Shown: positions 15,955-25,429, counted from the first letter of the stretch. The stretch is 33,999 nucleotides of DNA from Oceanobacillus damuensis (GCF_001618145.1 NZ_LQNF01000039.1:1-33999); one strand, 5' to 3'. Translations and numbers: made by a program. The notes: a model not told the origin generated them from the sequence alone.

Positions 15955-16989
15955 ATGAACGAAAATAAATCGACGCATACCCGGATTGTGAAAAGGCGAA
16001 AAAGGAAATTGCGTAGAAGAGTATATTATATATTAATACCAGTCATGATTGCCTTTCTAGCTGTACTTAGCTATGGCGCTTACCTCTATATCAAAGCTGA
16101 TACCGTATTATCAAATTCCTATAAAGATGACGGAAGGGAAAAATCTGACTTACGTGAAGAGGTAGTTAATCCAACCGAAGATAACGTATCTATCTTGATC
16201 ATGGGTGTAGATGCAAGTAATATCCGCAACAATGAGAATGATTCCCGTACCGATACACTTATGGTAGCAACTCTAAACATAAAAGATAAAAGTGTTAAGC
16301 TACTGAGTATCCCTCGCGATTCATACGTATATATTCCGGAAGTTGGATATGAAACAAAAATCAATCATGCCCATGCATATGGCGGAACAAAAGCAACGGT
16401 TGAAACGGTAGAAAATCTACTGGAAATTCCAATTGATTACTATGTAAAACTTAACTTTGAAGCGTTCATTGATGTAGTTGACGCTGTTGATGGTATTGAG
16501 GTTGATGTTCCATATGAATTGAAAGAACAGAATTCCAGTGATGTGGCCGGAGCTGTTCACCTTTTTCCCGGATTACAGAAGTTAAATGGAGAAGAAGCTC
16601 TTGCATTAGCACGAACAAGAAAACTGGATAATGATATCGAACGCGGTAAAAGACAGCAGGAGATCATCAAAGCAGTTATTAATAAGGCAGTCTCTGCTGG
16701 CTCCATACTAAAATATGATGATATTATTGAAGCTGTAGGAAGTAATATGACAACCAATATGACATTTGGCGAAATGAAAGGCTTTATTAATTACGGTACT
16801 GCAGGAACGAATTTAGACATTGAAACATTGACACTAAAAGGAACAGATTCCCAGCCTGGTGGTGTTTATTACTGGATGCTGGATGAAGTTGCCTTGGATG
16901 TGACGAGGGCATTACTGCAGGGTCATTTGGAGATAAATGATTCTAGGACTGCTGGTAGATTGGATACTAGTTCCGGAGAAGATTTCTAA
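15955..16989 (+). CDS. LytR-CpsA-Psr (LCP) family wall-polymer ligase
   Basis: Transfers lipid-linked wall polymers to peptidoglycan on the outer face of the membrane. 344 residues: a very basic N-terminus (residues 9-22), one membrane helix (about 24-46), then the LCP domain (about 78-240). It shows SILIMGVDAS, the DSRTDTLMVATL segment (Arg98, Asp100), LSIPRDSYV (Arg121, Asp122), KINHAHAYGG and EALALARTRKLDNDIERGKRQQ, which are the residues that bind polyprenyl-pyrophosphate. AAAGGAG is 8 bases before ATG. It is monocistronic with its own terminator. Given mnaA and tagD upstream and SLH/SecA2 genes downstream, it may attach teichoic acid or the SLH-binding polysaccharide. Confidence 0.95.
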   Translation: MNENKSTHTRIVKRRKRKLRRRVYYILIPVMIAFLAVLSYGAYLYIKADTVLSNSYKDDGREKSDLREEVVNPTEDNVSILIMGVDASNIRNNENDSRTDTLMVATLNIKDKSVKLLSIPRDSYVYIPEVGYETKINHAHAYGGTKATVETVENLLEIPIDYYVKLNFEAFIDVVDAVDGIEVDVPYELKEQNSSDVAGAVHLFPGLQKLNGEEALALARTRKLDNDIERGKRQQEIIKAVINKAVSAGSILKYDDIIEAVGSNMTTNMTFGEMKGFINYGTAGTNLDIETLTLKGTDSQPGGVYYWMLDEVALDVTRALLQGHLEINDSRTAGRLDTSSGEDF

Positions 16990-16997
16990 CAAAAATA

Positions 16998-17042
16998 AAA
17001 TAGAAGCTGTTGAACCCCGGTGGATCAGCAGCTTCTATTTTT
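16998..17042 (+). terminator. Terminator of the LCP gene
   Basis: A 16-bp stem with one wobble pair (AAATAGAAGCTGTTGA at 16998-17013 / TCAGCAGCTTCTATTT at 17025-17040) and a T-run, 9 bases after the stop. Confidence 0.95.
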
Positions 17043-17430
17043 GTCTTATCCTTCTTTTTTTAAAGATGAGCTTTTTATTGAATATTTCATTCTTCATTCG
17101 AAAATGATCCTCTCCATGTTTCAACTTGATATCATTCATTTCATTTAAGCTATCATGAACATTGTATTGACCCTCTCACAATTAAAATGATTATTAATAT
17201 AAGGATTTTGTATTCTGACTGAAGTTGAATGTTTGCTCCTTATAGTAATGTTAATTGATTACTATAAGGAGTAAACACATAAAAAATTCAATGCTAAATA
17301 TAATGGGAACTGTATTTCTGCTTATTGTTAGTATTAAATAGCTGTTTTATCACTATAAGATTCGCCTTTTCCGGTAGATTTCATGCTAAAATTGACTATA
17401 TAATTACATATTTCTAAGGAGTTTTATGAA
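17043..17430. other. Intergenic region upstream of secA2
   Basis: No gene is seen. It contains the long inverted repeat listed at 17236-17271 and a secA2 leader with AAGGAG 9 bases before the ATG. TAAAAT at 17385-17390 could be a -10 box, but no good -35 box accompanies it. Confidence 0.4.
17236..17271. repeat. Perfect 14-bp inverted repeat upstream of secA2
   Basis: CTCCTTATAGTAAT (17236-17249) and ATTACTATAAGGAG (17258-17271) around an 8-base loop. There is no U-run on either strand, so it is not an ordinary terminator. It lies about 160 bases before the secA2 start. It may be an operator, an RNA structure, or the end of a lost mobile element. Confidence 0.6.
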
Positions 17431-19809
17431 ATGAGTTTTTTTAATAAGAATAAACAGAATGCCCGCAACTTAAAGGTATATCGTACACTTGTTGATCAAA
17501 TAAATAAAATGGAACAATATTATACGAGTTTGACAGATGAACAGTTAAAGAATAAAACGAACGAATTTAAAAAACGGCTTCAGCATGGGGAAGCTACAAA
17601 GGATCTTGCTGTAGAAGCATTTGCAACGGTGCGGGAAGCTTCTCGGCGTATTTTAGGATTACGTCATTATGATGTGCAAATAATGGGTGGATTAGCATTA
17701 CTCTACGGCAATATTGCTGAGATGGCTACCGGGGAAGGGAAAACACTCGTTGCCTCCTTGCCAAGTTACTTGGTCGCATTAGAAGGAAAAGGTGTTCATG
17801 TCATTACCGTCAATGATTACCTGTCAAGGCGTGATAAAGAATTAATTGGGGAGATTCATGAATTTCTTGGTCTTACGGTAGGCCTGAATGTTCCTGGTTT
17901 AAGCAATAGTGAAAAGCAGCAGGCCTATCAATGTGATATTACATATGGTGTAGGAACTGAATTTGGATTCGATTTTCTGCGTGATCATACGGTTCAATCC
18001 TCCCATCAGAAGGTACAGCGCCCCTATCATTTTGCAATTGTAGATGAAGTGGATAGTGTGCTGATTGATGAAGCGAGAACGCCTTTAATCATTGCCGGAA
18101 AAGGGAAACCTAGTGATCGACTATACAAGGTTTGCTCCAAAGTTGTGAAAGGCCTTAAAAAGGACGAGCATTTTACGTTTGATTTCCAATTAAAAGTAGT
18201 GAATTTTACGGAAGCTGGATTAAATAAATGTGAAAAGGTATTTGGTGTCGAAAATTTATTCGACCTTGAACACAGCTCTCTCTTTCACGCGTTATTGCAG
18301 GCACTTCGGGCAAGAGTTCTCTATGAGCGTGATGTGGATTATATCGTTAAAGATGGTGAAATCAAGCTAGTCGATATGAATACAGGAAGAATTATGGAAG
18401 GCCGCTCTCTAAGTGATGGACTGCATCAAGCGATTGAATCAAAAGAAGGATTAAAAAATACGGATGAAAACAAAACCCTTGCTTCCATTACGATCCAGAA
18501 TTATTACCGCATGTACCCAACAATTTCAGGAATGACCGGCACAGCCAAAACGGAGAAAGCAGAATTGAACAAGGTTTATGGAATGGATGTTATTCAGATT
18601 CCAACAAATAAACAGAATCAGAGAATTGATTACCCGGACATGGTTTTTTTAACGAAAGAACAAAAATATAATGCTCTAGTCAAAGAAGTAAAGCAGCGGC
18701 ATCAGAAGGGCCAGCCTATTCTGATTGGCACAACCTCTATTCTTCAATCCGAAGATGTTGCCAAAGAAATGCATAAGGAGAAACTCGATTATCAGCTATT
18801 GAATGCCAAGAGTGTCCAGCAAGAAGCGAACTTGATATCTCTTGCGGGTCAAAAAGGACAAATAACAATTGCCACCAATATGGCAGGACGCGGTACCGAT
18901 ATCATGCTTGGAGATGGTGTAGCTGAATTGGGCGGTCTCCATGTAATCGGTACAGAACGAAATGAAAGCAGACGGATTGATGATCAATTAAAAGGACGTT
19001 CTGCAAGGCAGGGTGACCCCGGGTCCACCCAATTTATTATTTCTCTTGAAGACTATCTGTTTGTTCGCTATGCGTCAGATGAATTGGAACGTGCAAAGCC
19101 AAAATTTAAAGCCAATAAAGATGGATTAATCGAGTCAGCAAATATTTATAAATTTATTGAAACGGCACAGAAAATTGGTGAGGGTGTGCATTATCAATTC
19201 CGTGAATATAATTTGAATCTTGAAGATGTTGCAAATGAGCAGCGCATGGTGATTTACAAACTTCGAAATAGCTTGCTCGAGACAGAGAATCCACTCGGGT
19301 TTATCGCAAAACAAACAGAATCACTTCCACAGGAAATTACGGGTTCCCTCATCAATAATGCAGACGACCCTCAGGATTGGGATTTAATGAAATTGGAAAA
19401 AGAGTTAGACCCTATATTGCTTACGGACGTATCATTTGCTAGCCAGGAATTCAACGATATACAGGAACTTCAAGCATTTGTAGATTCATTGATTCTGGAA
19501 CATGCAAAGCAAATGGAACACTATGCAGAAAATGAAAGAATCCAGGTATCTGCCAGGGAAACTGGTCTATTCGTTATCGATAATTTGTGGAAACGTCATT
19601 TGGATTCCATCAATCAGCTGAAAGAAGGAATCGGCATCCGACAATATCAGCAGGAAAATCCTATTCAAATATTCGAGAGGGAAGGATACAAGTTTTTCGA
19701 AGCAACCTATCAGGAAATCGAATATGAATTAAGCATACGCATCAAAGGAATGATTAAAGCAATTCTTGACAAACAAAAGAAAGAATTGGAAATAACCTAT
19801 TTAAAATAA
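17431..19809 (+). CDS. secA2: Accessory Sec ATPase SecA2
   Basis: An ATP-driven motor that exports a subset of secreted proteins, in B. anthracis the SLH S-layer proteins. 792 residues, close to the B. anthracis SecA2 length and shorter than housekeeping SecA. Visible are MATGEGKT (Walker A, 98-105), VDEVDSVLIDEARTP (Walker B, 204 onward), SGMTGTAKTE, TNMAGRGTDIMLGDG, GRSARQGDPGS and the scaffold/wing region IDNLWKRHLDSINQLKEGIGIRQY near the end. It ends KQKKELEITYLK without the C-terminal zinc-binding cysteines of SecA1. slaP follows 18 bases later, the usual S-layer SecA2 arrangement, and this places it in the S-layer rather than the serine-rich-glycoprotein type of SecA2 system. Confidence 0.96.
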   Translation: MSFFNKNKQNARNLKVYRTLVDQINKMEQYYTSLTDEQLKNKTNEFKKRLQHGEATKDLAVEAFATVREASRRILGLRHYDVQIMGGLALLYGNIAEMATGEGKTLVASLPSYLVALEGKGVHVITVNDYLSRRDKELIGEIHEFLGLTVGLNVPGLSNSEKQQAYQCDITYGVGTEFGFDFLRDHTVQSSHQKVQRPYHFAIVDEVDSVLIDEARTPLIIAGKGKPSDRLYKVCSKVVKGLKKDEHFTFDFQLKVVNFTEAGLNKCEKVFGVENLFDLEHSSLFHALLQALRARVLYERDVDYIVKDGEIKLVDMNTGRIMEGRSLSDGLHQAIESKEGLKNTDENKTLASITIQNYYRMYPTISGMTGTAKTEKAELNKVYGMDVIQIPTNKQNQRIDYPDMVFLTKEQKYNALVKEVKQRHQKGQPILIGTTSILQSEDVAKEMHKEKLDYQLLNAKSVQQEANLISLAGQKGQITIATNMAGRGTDIMLGDGVAELGGLHVIGTERNESRRIDDQLKGRSARQGDPGSTQFIISLEDYLFVRYASDELERAKPKFKANKDGLIESANIYKFIETAQKIGEGVHYQFREYNLNLEDVANEQRMVIYKLRNSLLETENPLGFIAKQTESLPQEITGSLINNADDPQDWDLMKLEKELDPILLTDVSFASQEFNDIQELQAFVDSLILEHAKQMEHYAENERIQVSARETGLFVIDNLWKRHLDSINQLKEGIGIRQYQQENPIQIFEREGYKFFEATYQEIEYELSIRIKGMIKAILDKQKKELEITYLK

Positions 19810-19827
19810 CTTGGAAAGGGTGATACG

Positions 19828-20709
19828 ATGTTTCGGTTTTCAAAACAAAGAAAAGAAGAAAAAAAGAACTCCTTAGATGCTAAGGATATCCTCAGTTCAA
19901 AGGAAAGTGAAGCAACGGATGAAATGATTGAAACAGAGCTTTCCATCTCGCCTAATTGGAATATATCAAATGAAGATAGATATGTTTATACTTTTCATAA
20001 TAATCAAAGTCCAAAATTAAAAGCAAATCAGATTTCCATTTATGGAATAGAACTAGAAAAGCTGAAAAGTAATGGCCTGATTGCAACGGCTTTGATTAAA
20101 AATACAGTAAAAAAGAGTGTACACTTCGACAAAACGACGATTCTTTTATTGGACGGAGACAAGGATATCATAGCTAAAAAAGAATTTGATTTAAAACAGC
20201 TTGGAGACATTCCTTCAAATAATGCACGTCCATGGAGGTTTATGTTCAATGAAAATGATCTAATTGCCAAGGGTACAGAAATAGATACAGCCAGCTGGTC
20301 ATTAGCCTTCGAAATCAAAAAGAAACATCGTCTTGATTTGGAGGAATCGTGGGAAAAATCGATAGCCGAAAAAACAAAAGCAAGTTTAGAAGAAATTGTA
20401 GCAAATGCTGCACCCTTAAAATCCGGAGAAGTAAATTTTATGGGGATTCAGGCGGAACATAAAGATAACGGAGAGCTAAGTGTGACTATCCTTATCCGAA
20501 ACGGTTCTGATAAAGATATCTCCCTCCAGCAAATTCCACTTGGATTTAAAGATGCAAGTGGTGAGCAGATTGCTAAAGGTGGATTTAAATTAAAAGAATT
20601 CAAAGTAAAAGCAAATACAAGTAAGCCATGGACATTTGTTTTTCCGTCTGAAAATGTTAAGAAGGAGAACATAGATCTTTCTACATGGCAGGTTTATCCA
20701 ATACAGTGA
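19828..20709 (+). CDS. slaP: Accessory Sec system S-layer assembly protein
   Basis: A 293-residue partner of SecA2 needed, in B. anthracis, for efficient S-layer protein export. It has a charged N-terminus (residues 1-45) without signal peptide or membrane helix, then two related modules at about 48-150 and 185-293. Both contain a strand-rich segment followed by an aromatic block: NARPWRFMFN in the first and NTSKPWTFVFP in the second, each closing with a W-bearing strand (ASWSLAF, STWQVYPIQ). This duplication matches the SLAP-domain pattern I remember. GGAAAGGGTG precedes the ATG. It is co-transcribed with secA2. No clear terminator follows; the SLH pseudogene begins at once, suggesting that a cargo gene once stood here. 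Confidence 0.92.
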   Translation: MFRFSKQRKEEKKNSLDAKDILSSKESEATDEMIETELSISPNWNISNEDRYVYTFHNNQSPKLKANQISIYGIELEKLKSNGLIATALIKNTVKKSVHFDKTTILLLDGDKDIIAKKEFDLKQLGDIPSNNARPWRFMFNENDLIAKGTEIDTASWSLAFEIKKKHRLDLEESWEKSIAEKTKASLEEIVANAAPLKSGEVNFMGIQAEHKDNGELSVTILIRNGSDKDISLQQIPLGFKDASGEQIAKGGFKLKEFKVKANTSKPWTFVFPSENVKKENIDLSTWQVYPIQ

Positions 20710-20712
20710 ACT

Positions 20713-20980
20713 GTTGATCCAAATGAAATATTTACAAGACGCGAAATGGCAGCAGCCTTGGACAGAATCTATCAAAAACTTTCACTGAGCACCCATTTGA
20801 AGATATTTATGCTGATAACAACTCAGATTGGTACAATGATGCCGTCTCGGATTTATATGAAGCAGGAATTGCAAATGGTACAGGAACTAGAGAATTATTC
20901 GAGCCCTTTATAGAAGTAAGCAGAGTACAAATATCCATTTCCTGGCACGTTCCATGAATGAAGATTTTAGATTAAGATAA
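20713..20980 (+). pseudogene. Decayed SLH-domain gene fragment
   Basis: Three plus-strand frames together spell an SLH domain: VDPNEIFTRREMAAALDRIY, then after a shift PFEDIYADNNSDWYNDAVSDLY followed by EAGIANGTG, then after another shift FLARSMNEDFRLR and a stop at 20978-20980. The Asp-Trp-Tyr and Tyr-Glu-Ala-Gly-Ile positions are typical of SLH repeats. There is no start codon or signal peptide. It directly follows slaP and abuts the group II intron relic. It is probably the C-terminal remnant of a SecA2-exported surface protein. Confidence 0.8.
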
Positions 20981-21300
20981 ATCGAGCAGACGGAGGTGAC
21001 TAACCTCCGGCACTCTTCCACCACCTTATATGGTGCTTTCATTTAAGTCTTACGTAAAATTTGATATCTATAAAATAAAATCTTCAAGCCCTTGTTTGAA
21101 GCTATATTGGCCAGCAAGGGCTTTGACTTGTTTTACACATCTAGTCTTGTGTGAAATTCATATTTCTAGAAGTGGAGATTTGCCCGCCGACTCCATTCAG
21201 ATTCTTGGTCGTTCCAGACACCCTTTCTTTAGCTAATCACCACTGCTTCCTTCGTGGCTCGGGATTTAAACCCTATGAAATATACTCATACCTAACGCTC
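20981..21300 (-). mobile_element. Relic of a class IIC group II intron, ORF lost
   Basis: Read on the minus strand from 21300, the sequence follows domain I of the O. iheyensis group II intron as I remember it: a GAGCG-type 5' end (for GTGTG), CATAGGGTTTAAATCCC, AAAGGGTGTCTGGAACGAC, GAATCTGAATGGAGTCGGCG, TATGAATTTCACACAAGACTAG, then CAAAGCCCTTGCTGGCC. It then jumps to a damaged domain V (GGTGGTGGAAGAGTGCC), an intact-looking domain VI hairpin (GGAGGTTAGTCACCTCC) and the 3' end CTGCTCGAT at 20981. The reverse transcriptase ORF, domains II-IV and most of domain V are gone. Its first base lies directly after a terminator-like hairpin, the insertion site preferred by class IIC. Confidence 0.82.
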
Positions 21301-21343
21301 AAAACGGTTCTCCTGTTACCAATGGTAGCAGGAGAACCGTTTT
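21301..21343. terminator. 20-bp terminator-like hairpin, intron insertion site
   Basis: AAAACGGTTCTCCTGTTACC / GGTAGCAGGAGAACCGTTTT around a 3-base loop, with one wobble pair and A/T-runs on both outer sides. It works in either direction in principle. The group IIC intron relic begins at the adjacent base on the minus strand. Confidence 0.85.
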
Positions 21344-21552
21344 ACTCATTTCACAAACTTCATTTCATCAGGGTCGATGACTTCATAAAATGAATATGAC
21401 CAATAGTCTCACCGCCAATTCAGACCGAATAGTGGCTTGTAATCTGATTTTGAATTCCAGTGATGGAAAAAAAGTAAAATTCCCATAGAGAGAATCTCTA
21501 TGAGACAATTAAACTTCTATTTTATTTATTAATCTGCTGCCCTATCAACAAT

Positions 21553-21853
21553 AGCCCTTCTACATCAGGAGTTGCCGTGCCACGGTTCTGTAAATGTTAA
21601 GCAAAGACGTAAAAATGAAATCCCGCTTGATAACTTGATAACAGACGGGATGCTTACCAAGGCAAGGGAATTTAGAGGCGAAAATGTCATCATGGCATTG
21701 CAAAACGGCGGCGGTATTTGTGCAGATATTAATGAAGGAACAATCACAGTGGGGGAAGTCATCACGGTTCTGCCATTTGGTAACACACTCACAACCATGG
21801 ATTTAACCGGTGCGGAATTGAAGCAAGCCTTTGGGCAGAGAAATCTGCGTTGA
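21553..21853 (+). pseudogene. 5'-nucleotidase C-terminal domain fragment
   Basis: The frame contains LDNLITDGMLTKAREF, VIMALQNGGGICADI, GTITVGEVITVLPFGNTL and MDLTGAELKQAF, which is the C-terminal substrate-binding domain of UshA/YfkN-type 5'-nucleotidases, cut off after ELKQAF. The metal-dependent catalytic domain, start and signal peptide are missing. The ALQNGGG segment (normally followed by IR) reads IC here. Such enzymes in Bacillaceae are often surface-attached through SLH domains, so this may belong with the SLH debris upstream. Confidence 0.8.
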
Positions 21854-21931
21854 ATATGAAGTGAAAGTTAATTAATAGTATAGTTAACAATAATATTTGG
21901 TAAATTTTAATATTTATTGGCTGACATAAAA

Positions 21932-21963
21932 TAAAAAAATCCTGCAGAGATCTCTCCGCAGGA
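21932..21963 (-). terminator. Terminator of the SLH subtilase gene
   Basis: Stem TCCTGCGGAGA / TCTCTGCAGGA with one wobble pair and a tiny loop, followed on the minus strand by TTTTTTTAT (21939-21932). It lies 57 bases after the stop at 22020. Confidence 0.85.
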
Positions 21964-22019
21964 AAATAATAAAGCTTTGTTCAATAATTTAGGAACAGAA
22001 ATGATATCCCATTACTGGA

Positions 22020-25000
22020 TCACTGTTCTTGCATGATTACTCTGGTAACCATTGTAGCAAATTCACTTCGGCTAATATTTTTCTTAGGAGCATAACTCCC
22101 ATCCGGAAGTCCCGTCGTAATATTATTGGCTACCAATTTTTCAATATAAGTATATGCCCACGAATCTTTATCTACATCAGTAAATATTACGCTGCTTTCG
22201 CCAGTGAGATTGTAGGCACGAACTATAATTGCGGCCATTTCTCCCCTGGTCAAGGGGGCGTCTGGGTTAAAATCACCATAACCATTTCCAGTTATAATAC
22301 CCTTTTTAGCTGCAGCACCAATATAACCCAATGCCCAATGATTTGCAGGCACATCCTCAAAATTATGATCCTTGTCCAAGGTTAAACCTTGCTCTCTTAC
22401 AATGATAGCAGCTGCAGAAGCTCGAGTAATATTATCCTTTGGTCCAAAATTCCCATTTGGATAACCTGTGATAAGATTATTTTCCGCTAAAAACAGAATT
22501 TCGCTTTCCGCCCAGTGTCCCACTGTATCAGGAAATGTTATTGTATTAGAATTGAATTCATACGTAAATGTATTTTCATCACTGATTAATCCGCCATGTA
22601 TTGCTATAGCCTTCACTACAGTGTCTTCTTTTATTAGAATCGGTTCTTCATATAATATACCATGATTCGCAGTTGGAGTTGATCCGTCAAGCGTGTAGAA
22701 GATTTTGGCATCGGCTAAATTAGTAGTTAATTCTAATTCAAATGGATTGTTGAATTTACCAGATGGGACACTAGCCGATGGCGTTTCTATCTCAACCTGG
22801 TCAATCGTATATTCATAGGTTACAACTTCGCTTTGTTTATCATTTTGGATTGCCACTGCCTTCAGGGTAGTATCCTCTTCTATTTTAATCGGTCCACTAT
22901 ACTTGATGCCATTTGTTATACTTGGGGTCGTACCGTCTAATGTATAGTTTATATACGTACCGTCTGGAATGGTAAGTTCAACCTCTATCTGACCAGTGTA
23001 GTTCCCACTTTCGGGTGACGCCACAGGTATCGGTACTTCTTCTTCTGTTTCCCCAATATAGCTAATATCAAAAATATAAGGAGAAGTATCCGAGTAGGAT
23101 TGTAGATTTACGATAACAACATAATATTTCCCTGCCTTTACATTGCTAAAAGTCTGAGAAAAATATTTTAATGTTCCATCTTCATCTATAAATAAATCTG
23201 TATAATCAATTATATTCCCGTTCTGATCCAATAATATAGCGGCAGGATCACTGTAATATGCATATCTATCCGTCGCTGTCGTTATCAAAAAATCACCGTT
23301 GTCAGGAAGATCCACCTCAAAATAGTCGTAATCGTCATAGGTTTGGAAATATCCTGCACCCATTGATCCATATGGCAAATAGTCTGCTAAATCCATATAA
23401 TCGTTAGGTTCTGCCTCCATGACCAAGTCAGAATCATCATTCGTATTTGTGGTCATTGTTACACTTAAGTTATATGCATCCTTAGACCAGTGATTATTAT
23501 AATCATAGATCGCTATATAATAGGTTCCGGGACCTACAGCAGTTGTATAATCTTCATCATAACCCATCCCTGTTTCATCTATTAACTGGCGATCTAAAAT
23601 GGTATCCCCATCATATTCATATAACGCCCCAACGAGGTCGAGATGATTAGAAGAATACGATAAATTAACTGATAACTCTTTGCTCTCATTAACTTCAAAA
23701 CGATACCAATCTACATCCATGGGGAGGTCCATTTTATCACTAATTGTTTGGTCTGCATTCAATATTTTAGCATCAACTCTCACATCAGATGCATCATTTT
23801 CCAAGGATGGAAGGTTGGCAATCATTGCTTGATAGGCATTAACCCTCCCAAAACCAGACTCATTATTCCACTCTGTACCACCTGAATTTTCTGCTCCTTC
23901 CTGAAGGGCCCATTCTATTTCATTGGGGTTCCAGTTTGGATGCTCTGCTTTCAACAACCCTGCCAGCGCACTCACAATAGGAGCAGAAAAAGATGTACCG
24001 GCGCCAAAATTATATCCGCCAAGATAGTTTGTACTTAAAATATTTTCACCTGGTGCTGTTATGTCAATAAACTCACCGTAGTTACTAAAGTATGTCGGCT
24101 GGTCATTTTTATCACTTGCTGCTACATTGATTACCGGCGCATAAGAGGCAGGATATAATGCACTACCTATCCCGTCGTTACCAGCAGAAGCTACCAATAC
24201 AATTTCATTATTACTCGCAGCCCATATTGCTTCTTCTTGAACACTGCTATACTGATAGCCTCCAAAACTCATGTTGATAACATCTGCTCCACGTTCAATT
24301 GCATAGTAAATTCCACTAACTGCAGCGGATAAGGAAACTATTCCATTTTCATCGGCAACCTTTATGGGGAGTATTTTTGCATTTAAATCGATTCCAACTA
24401 TACCATTCTTGTCATTATTACTTGCAATAATACCGGCAACATGCGTACCGTGACCATTATCATCAGATGCATCTGCATCCTCGTTGACAAAATCATACCC
24501 TGACAATACACGCCCCTGTAAATCAGGATGATTTGCATTTACCCCTGAATCTAAAACGGCAATGGTGACATCTGTTGATCCTTTATTAATATCCCATGCT
24601 ATGTTCATATCAATTTGTTCAAGATACCATTGTTCATCCAGATACGGGTCTGACGGAATATATGTGGATTCCAACAGATAATCAGGTTCCACAAATATAC
24701 TATTGGATTCCCGTTTTAGCTCTTGCAATTTTTTATCATAATCATCGCTTTCGCTAACTCTCACACGAAATATATTTTGCTGTTTCATAAACTCTGAAAC
24801 TTCTAATTCTACTAAACCAAATTTTGAGGCATAAAATGTTTCTCCTTGCTTCCACTTGACAATGATTCCACGATCATTCACATCATCCTGATTGACTTTA
24901 GCAAGACTCATGATTTTTGAATCGTCATTCTCTGCCTTTTTATAATTTCTTCTGATTTTTTCAACGTCCTGATCCAAGTCCCCGTTGCTTGTAAAGGAGT

Positions 25001-25253
25001 TAATTGAAGTAGAAGCAGAAATCTTTGCTTGATTCTCATTTTCTTTTAAATCAGAAAAGGTATGAATGAAATCTCTCTTCTCTTCAAGTGGAATCTTGTC
25101 TGCTTTTACTTTATCTTGAACACGAATATCCTCAATGGCTTTTTCAAAATCAGCACTACTTATTCCTTCTGTTGCGAAAGCGGATTGGGGAAAAACCAAT
25201 AATAAAATTAACAAAATACTACTGAACCTTCTAATGTGTCTTTTTTTATACAG
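22020..25253 (-). CDS. SLH-anchored subtilisin-like serine protease
   Basis: A secreted S8 protease held on the wall by SLH domains. Numbered from TTG 25214 (1064 residues), it has a propeptide-like region to about 200, then a catalytic domain with Asp222 (AVLDSGVNANHPDL), His256 (NGHGTHVAG), Asn346 (SAGND) and Ser408 (GAGTSFSAP). Two PPC-like beta domains (about 490-580, 600-710), two chitobiase-type modules containing YTLDGTTPS and YTLDGSTPT (about 715-870) and three SLH repeats (about 885-1064) follow. TTG 25214 cuts the signal peptide; extending to CTG 25253 gives YKKRHIRRFSS before the hydrophobic core and puts the start 8 bases after GGGGG, so I extend it. ATT at 25256 is the other candidate. 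It is probably a SecA2 cargo. Confidence 0.9.
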   Translation of the reverse strand: MYKKRHIRRFSSILLILLLVFPQSAFATEGISSADFEKAIEDIRVQDKVKADKIPLEEKRDFIHTFSDLKENENQAKISASTSINSFTSNGDLDQDVEKIRRNYKKAENDDSKIMSLAKVNQDDVNDRGIIVKWKQGETFYASKFGLVELEVSEFMKQQNIFRVRVSESDDYDKKLQELKRESNSIFVEPDYLLESTYIPSDPYLDEQWYLEQIDMNIAWDINKGSTDVTIAVLDSGVNANHPDLQGRVLSGYDFVNEDADASDDNGHGTHVAGIIASNNDKNGIVGIDLNAKILPIKVADENGIVSLSAAVSGIYYAIERGADVINMSFGGYQYSSVQEEAIWAASNNEIVLVASAGNDGIGSALYPASYAPVINVAASDKNDQPTYFSNYGEFIDITAPGENILSTNYLGGYNFGAGTSFSAPIVSALAGLLKAEHPNWNPNEIEWALQEGAENSGGTEWNNESGFGRVNAYQAMIANLPSLENDASDVRVDAKILNADQTISDKMDLPMDVDWYRFEVNESKELSVNLSYSSNHLDLVGALYEYDGDTILDRQLIDETGMGYDEDYTTAVGPGTYYIAIYDYNNHWSKDAYNLSVTMTTNTNDDSDLVMEAEPNDYMDLADYLPYGSMGAGYFQTYDDYDYFEVDLPDNGDFLITTATDRYAYYSDPAAILLDQNGNIIDYTDLFIDEDGTLKYFSQTFSNVKAGKYYVVIVNLQSYSDTSPYIFDISYIGETEEEVPIPVASPESGNYTGQIEVELTIPDGTYINYTLDGTTPSITNGIKYSGPIKIEEDTTLKAVAIQNDKQSEVVTYEYTIDQVEIETPSASVPSGKFNNPFELELTTNLADAKIFYTLDGSTPTANHGILYEEPILIKEDTVVKAIAIHGGLISDENTFTYEFNSNTITFPDTVGHWAESEILFLAENNLITGYPNGNFGPKDNITRASAAAIIVREQGLTLDKDHNFEDVPANHWALGYIGAAAKKGIITGNGYGDFNPDAPLTRGEMAAIIVRAYNLTGESSVIFTDVDKDSWAYTYIEKLVANNITTGLPDGSYAPKKNISRSEFATMVTRVIMQEQ

Positions 25254-25295
25254 AATACTCTCCCCCTTAATGGTTTCTACTTTTATTTATTAAAA

Positions 25296-25424
25296 CTAAG
25301 AAAGCGGATTTAAAAAACGCACATCCATGTATTTAACTTCATCCGAAACTTCAAAACTATCTTTTATTGTCGCTTCCTGTGCGTTAATGGGAAATCCAGA
25401 AAAAACAGATAATATTGTTAAGAT
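25296..25424 (-). pseudogene. Remnant of a secreted-protein N-terminus
   Basis: On the minus strand a short frame reads ILTILSVFSGFPINAQEATI and then about 20 polar residues to TAG at 25296-25298. The opening looks like a signal peptide with an INAQ cleavage site, but no usual start codon lies in frame despite AGAAAGGGG just upstream. It is probably the stump of another exported protein upstream of the subtilase, or a very small secreted peptide with an odd start. Confidence 0.35.
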
Positions 25425-25429
25425 ACCCC

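Noticed and set aside
17431..19809. Housekeeping SecA (SecA1)
   Set aside because: Only 792 residues, no C-terminal zinc-binding cysteines, and slaP directly downstream, all typical of SecA2.
21030..21393. Plus-strand frames of 68 and 80 codons
   Set aside because: They lie across the group II intron relic on the other strand and have no ribosome binding site or family signal.
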